Below are positions 9,869 to 18,931 of a stretch of 64,000 bases of DNA, piece after piece. How positions within the stretch are numbered: position 1 is the first letter of the stretch; every line of letters begins with the position of its first letter. The position numbers were made by a program, and so were the translations under genes. The stretch is from Streptococcus pluranimalium (lineage in GTDB: Bacteria > Bacillota > Bacilli > Lactobacillales > Streptococcaceae): contig NZ_CP025536.1 of assembly GCF_002953735.1 (NCBI RefSeq), forward strand, positions 1,618,001-1,682,000, written 5' to 3'. A model generated the notes under the pieces. It was not told the DNA's origin. It did no database searches and saw nothing but the letters and a program-made list of their open reading frames with translations.

Positions 9869-9921
9869 AAACACACATAGAATCTTGATATTAAAACCTT
9901 GATTCTATGTGTGTTTTTCTA
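9869..9921 (+). terminator. Terminator after the HIT operon
   Basis: AAACACACATAGAATC (9869-9884) pairs perfectly with GATTCTATGTGTGTTT (9901-9916), followed by further T residues. The A-rich left flank makes it potentially bidirectional, which would also serve the convergent surface-protein gene. Confidence 0.9.
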
Positions 9922-9996
9922 TAATAATTGATTCAGTATTCAACTATATAATGTATAATGCTTTAAACAGTGAGCTATTTTAAGTACTCCCAAGAG

Positions 9997-12507
9997 TTAT
10001 ATATGAGAGATTTTAAAGAATGGTAACCCTAACACAGTGTCGTCTTTGTCAGTACTCTTTGTATCAAACAAATAAGACATTGCATACCAACCAGATAGAG
10101 ATTTTGTATAAGGATCAGTGACATGGACCATTCCATTATTATAACCTTTTAATACAATTTCATGGGATCCACCTGATACAAAAACATTATTCTGAACACC
10201 TGCAAGAATGTAATAACCTTCTCTAAGTGCTGATACAATACTATTGTAAGATGACAAATTAGTAGCTTTTAATCCCCAAGCTTCTGATGCTTTAACAATC
10301 CCTGGTGCACGAGTTCCAGGTACAAGGCGATCAAATTCATTAGTATTATAGTATAACCAATCTGCTACAGTTGTTGGCATTACTGTTTTACCAGTTAAGG
10401 CTGAGAAAACCATACTGAGCGAGGTCGGTACACACCCTGTGTCTCCCATTGTATAACGCCCATAATATTTTGATGACCAACGTGAATCTCGCTGATTGTA
10501 ATAAGGCATTGGATAATCTTTCGCAACCACTCCACTAATAGTCGTGGTTGAAGCTGATAGGGCTGATAAGCTGCTATTTCCCAATTCATAATAAACATGC
10601 ACATGATATTTACCGTTAGTATAGCCGTGTTTGGCTAAGGAGGTTGTGGCGATGTAGGTGCCGTTAGACTGTCTTGTGGCTACTTGCCATTCAAGGTCAT
10701 CCTGTCCACTAGCATCCGACCAGACCGCAACACGAACGGATTTCAAGCCATCACGTGCACTCACCTGACTAATAGTTGTCTGAAAGGTATTCGTTGTGTG
10801 ATTAACACTTGAAATGCTGACACTGCCTGTTTTACTTGGCAATTGCGCAATAGTTGCCGTTGTTTTAGCTACAAACACTGGCTTGCCTGTCTCGTAGGAA
10901 TAAGCATGAATATGATAAAGACCTGTGGATTTATGGTTGCCATAGAGCGCTAAAGCCTCTCCCTTGGTGTCCGTCGCATACCATTTGATATCATCTTGTC
11001 CGCTGGCATCTGACCAGACCGCAACACGAACCTTACTAAGGTCTTTCACGGCCGTTGAGGCAACACTTAAGGCAATCCCCGTTGAGGTTAAACGAGCTGA
11101 CACGGTTTGACTAGCAGCTGGCCTTGTAAAGCGATGATCCCCTAAATTAGTCCCAACACGACTACCATCTTGATAGGTGGTGTAAACGTGAATGGTATAG
11201 TCATCGCTGGTGTTAGACAAATCACGCATGTTAACCGTCACTTGCGCGGTTTGATTAACAGCGTTAGCTTGGTACCACTTGAGATCGTCTTGACCACCTG
11301 TCTTAGACCAAGCAGCAACGGCGATACTTTTGATAGCTTTTTCGACAGTGGTCACTGTCACTGTTGCCGTCGTGTCTGTCTTGGCAGAAATAGAGACCTT
11401 GGCCAAGCTTTGTTGCGGAACTGCTTTGGCAACCCGTTCAAAGCGTGTTGAGGCAATCGCAATCTGTTGACCCGTGATGGCACTAACCCCATAGGCATGA
11501 ACATGATAGGTGCCAAAGTCATTGTTATGATGTGCCGTATCAATATGAGCTTCATAAATACCAGAAGAAACTTGACTGGCAGAATACCACTTGAGGTCAT
11601 CTTGACCATTTTTGTCGGACCATACCGGTACTTTGACCGCACTGATACTTGATGGAACACCCTCTAAACGAACCACATAATGGTTAGGAGAACTTTCTGT
11701 GATTTTAGGGGTTAACCAAGGTTTAGCAACCGTTAGTTGACCACCTTCCAAACCAATCATTTTCCCTGAGCTATTCTTATAGGTATGAACATGATAAAGA
11801 CCATATTCTTTATGTTTAGACAAATCAACATAGGCAGCTCCTATCTGATCTGCGGTATACCAAGTGATATCATTACGACCATTAACATCTCCCCAAACGG
11901 CGTATTGAATTTTTTCATTGCTGGCGATAGGTCCGTTATATTTCAAGGTCAGGGTCTTCTGATTGACCACTTTAGCGACTAAGACTTCTTCTGAATGCCC
12001 ATTACCTGCTGCTGCACCAGGCAGGTCACCGTTACTAGAGCTGACAGCGGTACTAGTAAGAGCACTAGCTCTTTCTGGAGAAGATGTGCTTCGAGACACT
12101 GTAGGTTCAGTGACGCTTTCAACATGAGTAGCTGTTGCACTAGCACTTCTTACTGAGGAAGAGGATTGCTCAGAAGCAGCCGCAAAGCTTTCTACTAGAG
12201 TCGCCTCTGATGAACGAACTGAGGATGCTGGTGACTCTGACTGAGTCTTGTTCACTGACAAATCAGTACTAGCAAGTGTCGGCTCACTGGTCACACGGCT
12301 GTCTGTCTCTGATGAAGCTGGTGCTGTGTCAGGAGAAGTTGGTGCTAATTGAGCTGGCTGATTGAGCCCAACCCAACTACTGACGGACGAACTCGTCGTG
12401 TGATTAGCACTCTCTTCTGCTAACACACTAGGTGATAAAATCAGACCTGCTGATGTGATACCGGCAATGACCCATTGTTTCTTAGACTTATACATCTTCT
12501 TTTTCAT
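9997..12507 (-). CDS. Secreted Bsp-like repeat protein with C39-type hydrolase domain
   Basis: An 836-residue exported protein. Residues 1-30 form a signal peptide ending SVLAEES. A Ser/Thr/Ala-rich segment runs to about 175, followed by five GBS-Bsp-like repeats of about 90 residues. Most repeats carry a (V/A)WSD..GQDD(L/I)KWY motif and a YH(V/I)H(A/V)Y motif. The C-terminal 165 residues form a peptidase C39-like domain: PYYNQRDSRW, the candidate nucleophile in DTGCVPTSL, SHEIVLKGY and VTDPY. There is no LPXTG, so retention is probably through the repeats. Likely a cell-wall hydrolase or shape/division protein. ATG 12507 follows AGGAG. Confidence 0.88.
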   Translation of the reverse strand: MKKKMYKSKKQWVIAGITSAGLILSPSVLAEESANHTTSSSVSSWVGLNQPAQLAPTSPDTAPASSETDSRVTSEPTLASTDLSVNKTQSESPASSVRSSEATLVESFAAASEQSSSSVRSASATATHVESVTEPTVSRSTSSPERASALTSTAVSSSNGDLPGAAAGNGHSEEVLVAKVVNQKTLTLKYNGPIASNEKIQYAVWGDVNGRNDITWYTADQIGAAYVDLSKHKEYGLYHVHTYKNSSGKMIGLEGGQLTVAKPWLTPKITESSPNHYVVRLEGVPSSISAVKVPVWSDKNGQDDLKWYSASQVSSGIYEAHIDTAHHNNDFGTYHVHAYGVSAITGQQIAIASTRFERVAKAVPQQSLAKVSISAKTDTTATVTVTTVEKAIKSIAVAAWSKTGGQDDLKWYQANAVNQTAQVTVNMRDLSNTSDDYTIHVYTTYQDGSRVGTNLGDHRFTRPAASQTVSARLTSTGIALSVASTAVKDLSKVRVAVWSDASGQDDIKWYATDTKGEALALYGNHKSTGLYHIHAYSYETGKPVFVAKTTATIAQLPSKTGSVSISSVNHTTNTFQTTISQVSARDGLKSVRVAVWSDASGQDDLEWQVATRQSNGTYIATTSLAKHGYTNGKYHVHVYYELGNSSLSALSASTTTISGVVAKDYPMPYYNQRDSRWSSKYYGRYTMGDTGCVPTSLSMVFSALTGKTVMPTTVADWLYYNTNEFDRLVPGTRAPGIVKASEAWGLKATNLSSYNSIVSALREGYYILAGVQNNVFVSGGSHEIVLKGYNNGMVHVTDPYTKSLSGWYAMSYLFDTKSTDKDDTVLGLPFFKISHI

Positions 12508-12536
12508 GGTTTAATCTCCTAATTGATAATAATTAA

Positions 12537-12565
12537 AGTATACCACTGTTCGTAATGACTTTAAA
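12537..12565 (-). promoter_or_regulatory. Promoter of the Bsp/C39 gene
   Basis: On the minus strand TTTAAA (12560-12565) and TATACT (12537-12542) are 17 bp apart; the message would have a leader of about 20-25 bases containing AGGAG. Confidence 0.65.
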
Positions 12566-12587
12566 TACTTTAATAAAATTAAACAAG

Positions 12588-13127
12588 CTATTTTAATTTA
12601 TCATTGTTATACGTATGTGTTTTTTCTAAACCTTGAAAATCTTGCTGACGAAGCGCTTCATAGACAATCATACAAACAGTATTAGAAACATTCAGACTTC
12701 TAACGTGCTCATCATTCATAGGAATTCGCAAAGCTTTTTCAGCATTTTCTCTCATAAAATCTTCTGGCAAACCAGTATCTTCTCGTCCAAACATAAAGTA
12801 TTGATTGATAGGCTGATTATAATCGACATCCGAATATGTCTGGTCCGCAAATTTAGAAATCAGATAAACAGGACCATTTCGCTTTTCCATAAATTCTTCT
12901 ATAGAGTCATAGTAATAAATATCCAATTTATCCCAATAGTCCAGACCTGCACGTTTCATTTTTTTATCATCAATAGGGAAGCCCATCGGCTTAATAATAT
13001 GTAGTGGACTATTTGTCGCTGCACAAGTTCTGGCAATATTGCCAGTGTTTTGCGGAATTTGTGGTTGAAAAAGCACGATATGATTACGTCCAGTTGACTG
13101 CTTTTTATGATTCATTTCTGTCATCAT
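12588..13127 (-). CDS. trmL: tRNA (cytidine/uridine-2'-O-)-methyltransferase TrmL
   Basis: A SPOUT methyltransferase that 2'-O-methylates the wobble base (position 34) of tRNA-Leu species. The knot-forming motifs are clear: [15 protein letters not shown] at the N-terminus, then [14 protein letters not shown] and [15 protein letters not shown] at the C-terminus. Two adjacent ATG codons (13127 and 13124) follow GGAGAGAG; either is possible. The gene (older name cspR) is divergent from trkA and is preceded by an unusual structured leader at 13152-13244. Confidence 0.94.
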   Translation of the reverse strand: MMTEMNHKKQSTGRNHIVLFQPQIPQNTGNIARTCAATNSPLHIIKPMGFPIDDKKMKRAGLDYWDKLDIYYYDSIEEFMEKRNGPVYLISKFADQTYSDVDYNQPINQYFMFGREDTGLPEDFMRENAEKALRIPMNDEHVRSLNVSNTVCMIVYEALRQQDFQGLEKTHTYNNDKLK

Positions 13128-13151
13128 CTACTCTCTCCTTGATTTTGCCCA

Positions 13152-13244
13152 TAAAAATAACCACGCTACCCGGAGTCAAGCTCAGCAGATAGCGTGGTTG
13201 GTGTTGACTCGTTACCTTAAATCATAACAGGTTTGATTTAAACC
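13152..13244 (-). promoter_or_regulatory. Structured leader of trmL, attenuator candidate
   Basis: On the trmL transcript a 10-bp helix AACCACGCTA/TAGCGTGGTT (13190-13199 with 13159-13168) precedes ATTTTTA, a terminator-like arrangement 25 nt before the trmL start. GAGTCAA (13204-13210) can instead pair with TTGACTC (13173-13179), crossing the first helix. Further upstream, two competing helices share TTTAAATC (13217-13244). The layout suggests switching or a pseudoknot. I cannot match it to a known riboswitch class. Confidence 0.6.
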
Positions 13245-13387
13245 AACGAATAGCTTAATAGTAAGTATAACACTTTCATCACTAGTGTCAACTATTTTTT
13301 CTTAAATTTATGATAAAATCCCTTTACTAAGATGCTTTTTTGACAAAAAAAGGGTATTATAGGATGTAATTGTTATGGAGGAAAATC

Positions 13388-14752
13388 ATGCGAATAATTC
13401 TAGTCGGTGGTGGTAAAGTTGGTGCTGCCCTTTGCCGTTCGCTAGTTGAAGAAAATCACGATGTCGTTTTGATTGAGCAAAAAGAGAGTGTCTTAAAACA
13501 TCTCACCAAACGATACGATATCATTGGACTACTTGGTAATGGTGCCAATCATAAAATTTTAGAACAAGCTGACATTCAGGATTGCGATATTTTCATTGCA
13601 ATGACAGATAAGGATGAAGTCAATATGATCTCAGCTGTTCTTGCTAAACAAATGGGGGCCAAAGATACTATTGTTCGTGTCCGTAACCCTGAGTACTCAA
13701 ATACTTATTTTAAAGAACGGAATTTCTTAGGATTTTCTTTAGTGATTAATCCTGAACTTTTGACTGCACGCTATATCGCAAACAGCATTGACTTTCCTAA
13801 TGCTAAATCCGTAGAGCATTTCGTCAATGGGCGTGTCATGCTTATGGAGTTTTCTGTTTCTGATCAAAGCGTCCTAAGTCATATGTCACTTTCGGAATTC
13901 CGTCGAAAATTTGGAAACATCGTTATTTGTGCTATCCAAAGACAAGATACCATTCTAATCCCTGATGGCAATGATCGTATTTTACCAGGCGACCGTATTT
14001 TTGTGACAGGAAGCCGTGTGGAAATGGTACTTTTCCATAATTTTGTTAAACATAAACTCATCAAAAATATGATGATTATAGGTGCAGGTCGTATCGCCTA
14101 CTACCTACTTTCGCTGTTACGAAACAACAAAATTAACTTAAAAGTGATTGAGCGTGATGAAAAGCACGCTCAATGGCTAAGTCAAGAATTCCCCCATCTC
14201 AACATTGTTGTTGGAGATGGAACAGCTAAAGATGTACTTTTAGAAGAAAGCGCTGCGAGCTACGATGCCGTTGCTACCTTGACAGGGGTAGATGAAGAGA
14301 ACATTATTGCTTCACTTTTCTTGGAAAAAGTTGGGGTACAAAAAAATATTACCAAGATCAATCGGACTAGTCTCCTCGAAATTATTGACCATAACTTTGT
14401 ATCTTCTAGTATTGTTACTCCAAAAAGTATCGCTGCTGATGCAGTCATGCATTTTGTTCGTGGACGCGATAATGCCCAAGACTCTAACTTGGATGCCATG
14501 CATCATGTAGCAAACGGTCGTATTGAAACCCTTCAATTTGAAGTTCGGGATAAAAACAAGATGGCAGGGCAACAATTATCCAACATCAAATTAAAAGATA
14601 ATGTCTTGATTGCCGCTATCATCCGCAAAGGGAGAACTATCTACCCAACTGGTGAAGACATTCTTGAAGTTGGCGATAAGATTGTTGTGATTACCTTGCT
14701 AAAAAATATTACCAAAATCCATGATTTAATGAAGGGGTCTCGTCATGAATAG
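13388..14752 (+). CDS. trkA: Trk/Ktr potassium uptake regulatory subunit TrkA (CabP type)
   Basis: Cytoplasmic NAD-binding subunit that gates the TrkH potassium channel. It is a full-length double TrkA: two Rossmann RCK_N domains (GGGKVGAAL near residue 7 and GAGRIAYYL near 225), each followed by an RCK_C domain. In streptococci the homologue CabP binds cyclic di-AMP through RCK_C, which blocks potassium import; that is family knowledge. ATG 13388 follows GGAGG by six bases; the frame opens at 13370 but that start lacks a site. It overlaps trkH by eight bases. Confidence 0.95.
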   Translation: MRIILVGGGKVGAALCRSLVEENHDVVLIEQKESVLKHLTKRYDIIGLLGNGANHKILEQADIQDCDIFIAMTDKDEVNMISAVLAKQMGAKDTIVRVRNPEYSNTYFKERNFLGFSLVINPELLTARYIANSIDFPNAKSVEHFVNGRVMLMEFSVSDQSVLSHMSLSEFRRKFGNIVICAIQRQDTILIPDGNDRILPGDRIFVTGSRVEMVLFHNFVKHKLIKNMMIIGAGRIAYYLLSLLRNNKINLKVIERDEKHAQWLSQEFPHLNIVVGDGTAKDVLLEESAASYDAVATLTGVDEENIIASLFLEKVGVQKNITKINRTSLLEIIDHNFVSSSIVTPKSIAADAVMHFVRGRDNAQDSNLDAMHHVANGRIETLQFEVRDKNKMAGQQLSNIKLKDNVLIAAIIRKGRTIYPTGEDILEVGDKIVVITLLKNITKIHDLMKGSRHE

Positions 14753-16187
14753 AGCAATGGTCCGTTTTTTATTGTCAAAACTCCTCATTATCGAGGCGGG
14801 ATTGCTCTTAGTTCCATTAGTCATATCTGTCATCTATCAAGAAGATTGGTCTATCAAGTTAAGTATTCTCTATACGATTGGATTACTATTATGTTTAGGC
14901 GGCCTCGGAAGTTGGTCAAAACCGCAGAACCATCATATTTATACCAAAGAAGGAATGTTGATCGTTGCACTCTGCTGGGTATTCTGGTCTTTCTTTGGAG
15001 CGCTTCCCTTTGTGTTTTCAGGTCAAATCCCAAGCATAATAGATGCTTTCTTTGAGGTTAGTTCAGGCTTTACAACAACTGGGGCAACCATCTTACCAGA
15101 TGTTTCTGTTTTATCTCACTCCCTTCTTTTTTGGCGAAGTTTTACCCATTTAATCGGAGGAATGGGGGTGTTGGTTTTTGCACTTGCTATCATGAGCAAT
15201 AGTAAAAACGGTCATCATGAAGTTATGAGAGCTGAAGTTCCTGGTCCTGTCTTTGGTAAAGTCGTTGCGAAACTAAAAAATACGGCTCAAATCTTATATT
15301 TTATCTACATGGGCATGTTCCTTGTTTTCACGCTCATTTTATGGCTATGCGGTATGCCACTGTTTGATAGCATTATTACTGCAATGGGAGGGGCCGGTAC
15401 TGGTGGTTTCGGAGTATACAACGACTCTATTGCTCACTATAATAACCCACTCATTACCTATGTTGTTGCTTTTGGTGTGATGCTTTTCGGAATTAATTTC
15501 AATCTATATTATTTGATATTGATGAGAAAGTTCAAGCTCTTCTTTAAAGATACTGAACTGCGTCTCTATTTAGGGATAATTCTTGTTGCCACAATAGTAA
15601 TCATCTTAAATGTCAGTCACCTCTACACTAATATCAATCAAACAGTTAGTTTTTCTTTCTTCCAAGTAACAAACGTGATTACCACAACTGGTTTTGGAAT
15701 TACAGACTTAACAGCTTGGCCACTATTAGCACAATTTATTCTCCTCTTATTGATGTTTCTAGGAGGTTCAGCAGGTTCGACTGCTGGTGGATTTAAGGTC
15801 ATTAGAGCCCTAATCATTTCTAAAATTGTTAAAAATGAAGTGCTAAGAACACTTTATCCACGCCGCATCATGTCTCTTCATATCGGTGAAAATATTATCG
15901 ATAAGGAAACACAACACAGTGTCCTAAAATACTTGGCTATTTATATTATCATGTTTGTTTGTTTGCTCTTTTGTTTAAGCATTGATCATCAAAAAGACTT
16001 TATGGTCGTCGTTAGCGCAGCCGCATCGACTTTTAATAATATTGGTCCAATGTTAGGAACTGCTGAAACCTTCGATATCTTTAGTCCATTCTCAAAGCTA
16101 CTCATGAGTCTAGCCATGATTGCGGGGCGTTTAGAAATCTACCCTATGCTTCTTCTGTTCTTAAAACGCACTTGGTCAAAATATTAA
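14745..16187 (+). CDS. trkH: Potassium transporter TrkH/KtrB membrane subunit
   Basis: A 480-residue potassium channel-like transporter with the four M1-P-M2 repeats of the SKT superfamily. The four pore loops are visible: TTTGATIL, GGAGTGGFGVY, TTTGFGITD and NNIGPMLG, each supplying a filter glycine. After the third repeat a GGSAGSTAGG turn is present, as in TrkH. Translation is coupled to trkA by overlap, and the pair forms a complete potassium uptake system followed by a terminator. Confidence 0.96.
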   Translation: MNRAMVRFLLSKLLIIEAGLLLVPLVISVIYQEDWSIKLSILYTIGLLLCLGGLGSWSKPQNHHIYTKEGMLIVALCWVFWSFFGALPFVFSGQIPSIIDAFFEVSSGFTTTGATILPDVSVLSHSLLFWRSFTHLIGGMGVLVFALAIMSNSKNGHHEVMRAEVPGPVFGKVVAKLKNTAQILYFIYMGMFLVFTLILWLCGMPLFDSIITAMGGAGTGGFGVYNDSIAHYNNPLITYVVAFGVMLFGINFNLYYLILMRKFKLFFKDTELRLYLGIILVATIVIILNVSHLYTNINQTVSFSFFQVTNVITTTGFGITDLTAWPLLAQFILLLLMFLGGSAGSTAGGFKVIRALIISKIVKNEVLRTLYPRRIMSLHIGENIIDKETQHSVLKYLAIYIIMFVCLLFCLSIDHQKDFMVVVSAAASTFNNIGPMLGTAETFDIFSPFSKLLMSLAMIAGRLEIYPMLLLFLKRTWSKY

Positions 16188-16223
16188 CACTTGATAAATC
16201 AAATACGGATCAATCAACAATAT

Positions 16224-16260
16224 AATAAGGCTTGGTTACATTTCCAAGCCTTATTTTTTT
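16224..16260 (+). terminator. Terminator of the trkAH operon
   Basis: AATAAGGCTTGG pairs with CCAAGCCTTATT around an eight-base loop, followed by a run of T residues. Confidence 0.92.
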
Positions 16261-16533
16261 ATGAATATAACTTTAATAAATCTCCATGATTCTAGTCTAC
16301 AACTCCCAGAGGCTAGCTAGAGAAAAACAATTCATTACTAACAAGTCCGTTCTTAACCGACGAAGATCATCATCTCTTACAACTTTAATGATAGCAGAAA
16401 ACTTCGTTTACTCTTTAACATCTCAAAACGCACTCTTAGACTGTGTAAACTGTATAGAGAGCTAAGGCTTCTAAACCTCTTGATATAAACAGCAAGGGGT
16501 CGTTATCAATCATCGTTGCTGGCACCTTTTATG
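16261..16533. other. Gene-free interval between trkH and degV
   Basis: About 270 bases of AT-rich sequence with stop codons in all frames. I see no hairpin followed by a T-run, no repeat and no convincing coding remnant. Confidence 0.5.
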
Positions 16534-17379
16534 TTAAAAAGCTTCATAGCCCATCAAGATACCACCCTCTTCTGCATAAAAACTACAAAGCCCAGAGGTT
16601 GGAACAATCTGCACGTCAGCTTCAGGATAGTCTCGCAAAATCATTTCTCTAAGTTGTTGACAGATTTTATCATTATAACAGTGTGCTATTACTACACAAC
16701 CACCTTGATAACCTGCTTTGACCATTTCTTGATATGAAGCTGACACTGACTTTTTCTGACCTTTGGCCTTTTGTAACAGTTCTAACTTACCTTCTGGATT
16801 GGCTTCTCCTACCATCCGGATATTCAAGAGTCCAATAACCTTGCCAAGAACCTTGTTCAAACGACCATTTTTGACCAGATTATCAACCTTTGCAAGCACA
16901 AAAATCAGTTTCGTTTTCTCTTGATAAGCCTCAATTTCAGCTACAACGTCTTCAAAACTTAAATCAGAAGCAATTAGTTCCTCCATCTTGTGAACTAACA
17001 AGTCCATTTCGCCACCTGCTGATAAGCTGTCGATAACGTGAATCTTAGTATTTGGATTTTCTTCTAAATACATTTCTTTAGCTATTTGAGCACTATTTTG
17101 ACTACCAGATAGGCCTCCTGTTATCGTAATAACTAAAATATTATCCGCCCCTTCAAAAGCTTTCATATACGCATCTGGACTAGGACAAGCAGAAGTAGCT
17201 GCCGCTTTTGTTACCTTGAGGAGTTCAAGCATATCCTCAATGTTCAACCCGTCATCATCTATAAATAATTGGCTTCCAATCTGTAACGTTAAAGGCACTC
17301 TCACAAAAGAGACATTCTCTGATAATCCTTGTAAGGTTACCAAATCACAGCCTGAATCTGCTACAATTTTCCAAGTCAT
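16534..17379 (-). CDS. DegV-family fatty-acid-binding protein
   Basis: DegV/FakB proteins bind a fatty acid so that FakA can phosphorylate it for phospholipid synthesis. The 281-residue product shows the family landmarks: the opening VADSGCDL, TSACPSPDAY (fatty-acid carboxylate contact), ITGGLSGSQNSA, HVIDSLSAGGEMD, and the C-terminal GLCSFYAEEGGILMG. Which acid it prefers cannot be read. It is divergent from a TetR regulator 120 bases away, a common arrangement in streptococci. Confidence 0.9.
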   Translation of the reverse strand: MTWKIVADSGCDLVTLQGLSENVSFVRVPLTLQIGSQLFIDDDGLNIEDMLELLKVTKAAATSACPSPDAYMKAFEGADNILVITITGGLSGSQNSAQIAKEMYLEENPNTKIHVIDSLSAGGEMDLLVHKMEELIASDLSFEDVVAEIEAYQEKTKLIFVLAKVDNLVKNGRLNKVLGKVIGLLNIRMVGEANPEGKLELLQKAKGQKKSVSASYQEMVKAGYQGGCVVIAHCYNDKICQQLREMILRDYPEADVQIVPTSGLCSFYAEEGGILMGYEAF

Positions 17380-17498
17380 ACTCTATCTCCTTAGTCATTA
17401 TTTTGACATACAAACTATTTTATAATAAAATTATATCATTAAACATCTTGAATTGATTCCAATTTTTCATCGGATGTTACAAAAAGAAAGGATTTGTC

Positions 17499-18056
17499 AT
17501 GGCTAAAAAAGTTATCTCTACTGCTTCTCTTAAGCCGTTACAAATAGCCAATAAAGAAGCTAAGCAAGTCACCAAAGAAGCTATTGAAGAAGCTCTGTTA
17601 CTTCTTATGGAAGAAAAGCCTTTACACGCCATTTCCATTTCTGAGCTTACCAAAAAAGCTGGTGTCTCCCGAAATGCCTTCTATCGTCATTATCAAAACA
17701 AGGAAGCTTTATTCCATAAAATGATTAAGCGTGCAACGCTAAAGGTCGTTAAAGGTTTACAACGTTTCAACTTCCAAACCGAACGTTATCAAGCTTGGTT
17801 ATATTTATTTAAACAAGCTAAAGAAAATGCTCGTCTTCTCAACATTATCTTAAAGTATAATCTACTACAGTGGATTTACGATATCATTATTAATCGTTTG
17901 AGTAAGTTTAGGAAGTCAAATAATAGTAGACAGAACCAATATAGTCATTCTTTTTGGAGTCAGGCAGTCCTATCTGTCTTAGGGCGTTGGATTACCGAAG
18001 GAATGGTTGTTCCAGAAGAAGAAATGGCAGCCATGAACTTACCACTTTTAGTCTAA
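17499..18056 (+). CDS. TetR/AcrR-family transcriptional regulator
   Basis: A 185-residue regulator with the TetR helix-turn-helix at about residues 45-66 (ISISELTKKAGVSRNAFYRHY) and a divergent, mostly helical C-terminal ligand/dimer domain. The N-terminal 30 residues are basic. ATG 17499 is preceded by AAAGAAAGGA. It may control the divergent degV gene or itself, although I did not find a clear palindrome in the shared 120-base interval. A terminator follows at 18062. Confidence 0.88.
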   Translation: MAKKVISTASLKPLQIANKEAKQVTKEAIEEALLLLMEEKPLHAISISELTKKAGVSRNAFYRHYQNKEALFHKMIKRATLKVVKGLQRFNFQTERYQAWLYLFKQAKENARLLNIILKYNLLQWIYDIIINRLSKFRKSNNSRQNQYSHSFWSQAVLSVLGRWITEGMVVPEEEMAAMNLPLLV

Positions 18057-18061
18057 AAGTT

Positions 18062-18094
18062 AAAAGCTAGTTGTGTCGGACAACTAGCTTCTTT
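18062..18094. terminator. Bidirectional terminator between tetR and the HAD genes
   Basis: AAGCTAGTTGT and ACAACTAGCTT form an 11-bp stem around GTCGG, with a T-rich tail on the plus strand and an A-rich lead-in suited to the convergent minus-strand gene. Confidence 0.85.
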
Positions 18095-18931
18095 TTATAT
18101 CACATAATCATAAATCGCTTTGGCAACTCCTGATTCTTGATTGGAGGAAGTGATAGCATGAGCACGCGCTTTAACCTCATCTGAAGCATTATCCATAGCT
18201 ACAGCCAGACCAGCAAAATCAAACATTTCCAAATCATTATTGCCGTCTCCCAGTACCATGATTTCTTCTGGAGATAGCTGCAAGCCTTCTGCTAAATCTT
18301 TCAAACCTCTTCCCTTATCCACTCCTTGCGGTAGAGCTTCATAGGCATAGTCCATACTACGAACCGTAGCTACTTCTTTTGATAACAAGGCATCTGCTTT
18401 AGCTTGAAAAGCATCCATGACAGACTCTTCTCCCATGAAAACAGCAACAGCAACTGGAAGATCTAAGTCTAAAAAGGATTGAAAATCGGTATGATAGAGT
18501 TTAGAATTCTCAATCTCTGCATCACGAATAGCTGCTGGATAGAGTGCTCGTCCTAAGGCATAATTAGCTTCTTTAGTAAAGAAGACAAGATTAATCCCAG
18601 GCTCATTATCAAAAATACTCACAGTATGTTCCAAAGCCTGTCTTGAAAGACTGTGCGTGGCTAAAGTAGACCAGTCATCGGTCTTAAAAAGCCATGAACC
18701 ATTATTAGCAATAACATAGTCTTCATCTAAACCAAGCTCCTCGGCATAAGGTAAAATCCCTGACTTAGGACGTCCTGTACAAATAACAATATGCACACCA
18801 GCCTCACGGGCTCTTTTAATAGCCTCTTTATTCTCAGCGGTTACCTGTTTGGCTTCATCCAAAAGGGTACCATCCATATCAATAGCAACCAATTTAATCT
18901 TAGGCTTTGAGGACAAATTCTCTAATGGCAT
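18095..18931 (-). CDS. Cof-type HAD-IIB sugar/nucleotide phosphatase (second copy)
   Basis: Haloacid-dehalogenase hydrolase of the Cof/YidA group. Motif I AIDMDGTLLD, motif II ICTGRP and motif IV GDGNNDLEMF are present, with the IIB cap between. ATG 18931 follows AGGAG by six bases and lies inside the end of the upstream gene, a 32-base overlap; the frame continues to 18952 but that start lacks a site. It is a tandem paralogue of its neighbour. Substrate is unknown; the family dephosphorylates sugar phosphates, flavin and pyridoxal phosphate. Confidence 0.92.
   Translation of the reverse strand: MPLENLSSKPKIKLVAIDMDGTLLDEAKQVTAENKEAIKRAREAGVHIVICTGRPKSGILPYAEELGLDEDYVIANNGSWLFKTDDWSTLATHSLSRQALEHTVSIFDNEPGINLVFFTKEANYALGRALYPAAIRDAEIENSKLYHTDFQSFLDLDLPVAVAVFMGEESVMDAFQAKADALLSKEVATVRSMDYAYEALPQGVDKGRGLKDLAEGLQLSPEEIMVLGDGNNDLEMFDFAGLAVAMDNASDEVKARAHAITSSNQESGVAKAIYDYVI

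Noticed and set aside
11170..11982. Plus-strand open frames opposite the Bsp repeats
   Set aside because: Shadow frames produced by the repeated coding sequence; no ribosome-binding site or domain.
13152..13244. T-box, preQ1 or SAM-type riboswitch for the trmL leader
   Set aside because: The conserved T-box sequence and the signature loops of preQ1-II and SMK elements could not be found; left as an unclassified leader.
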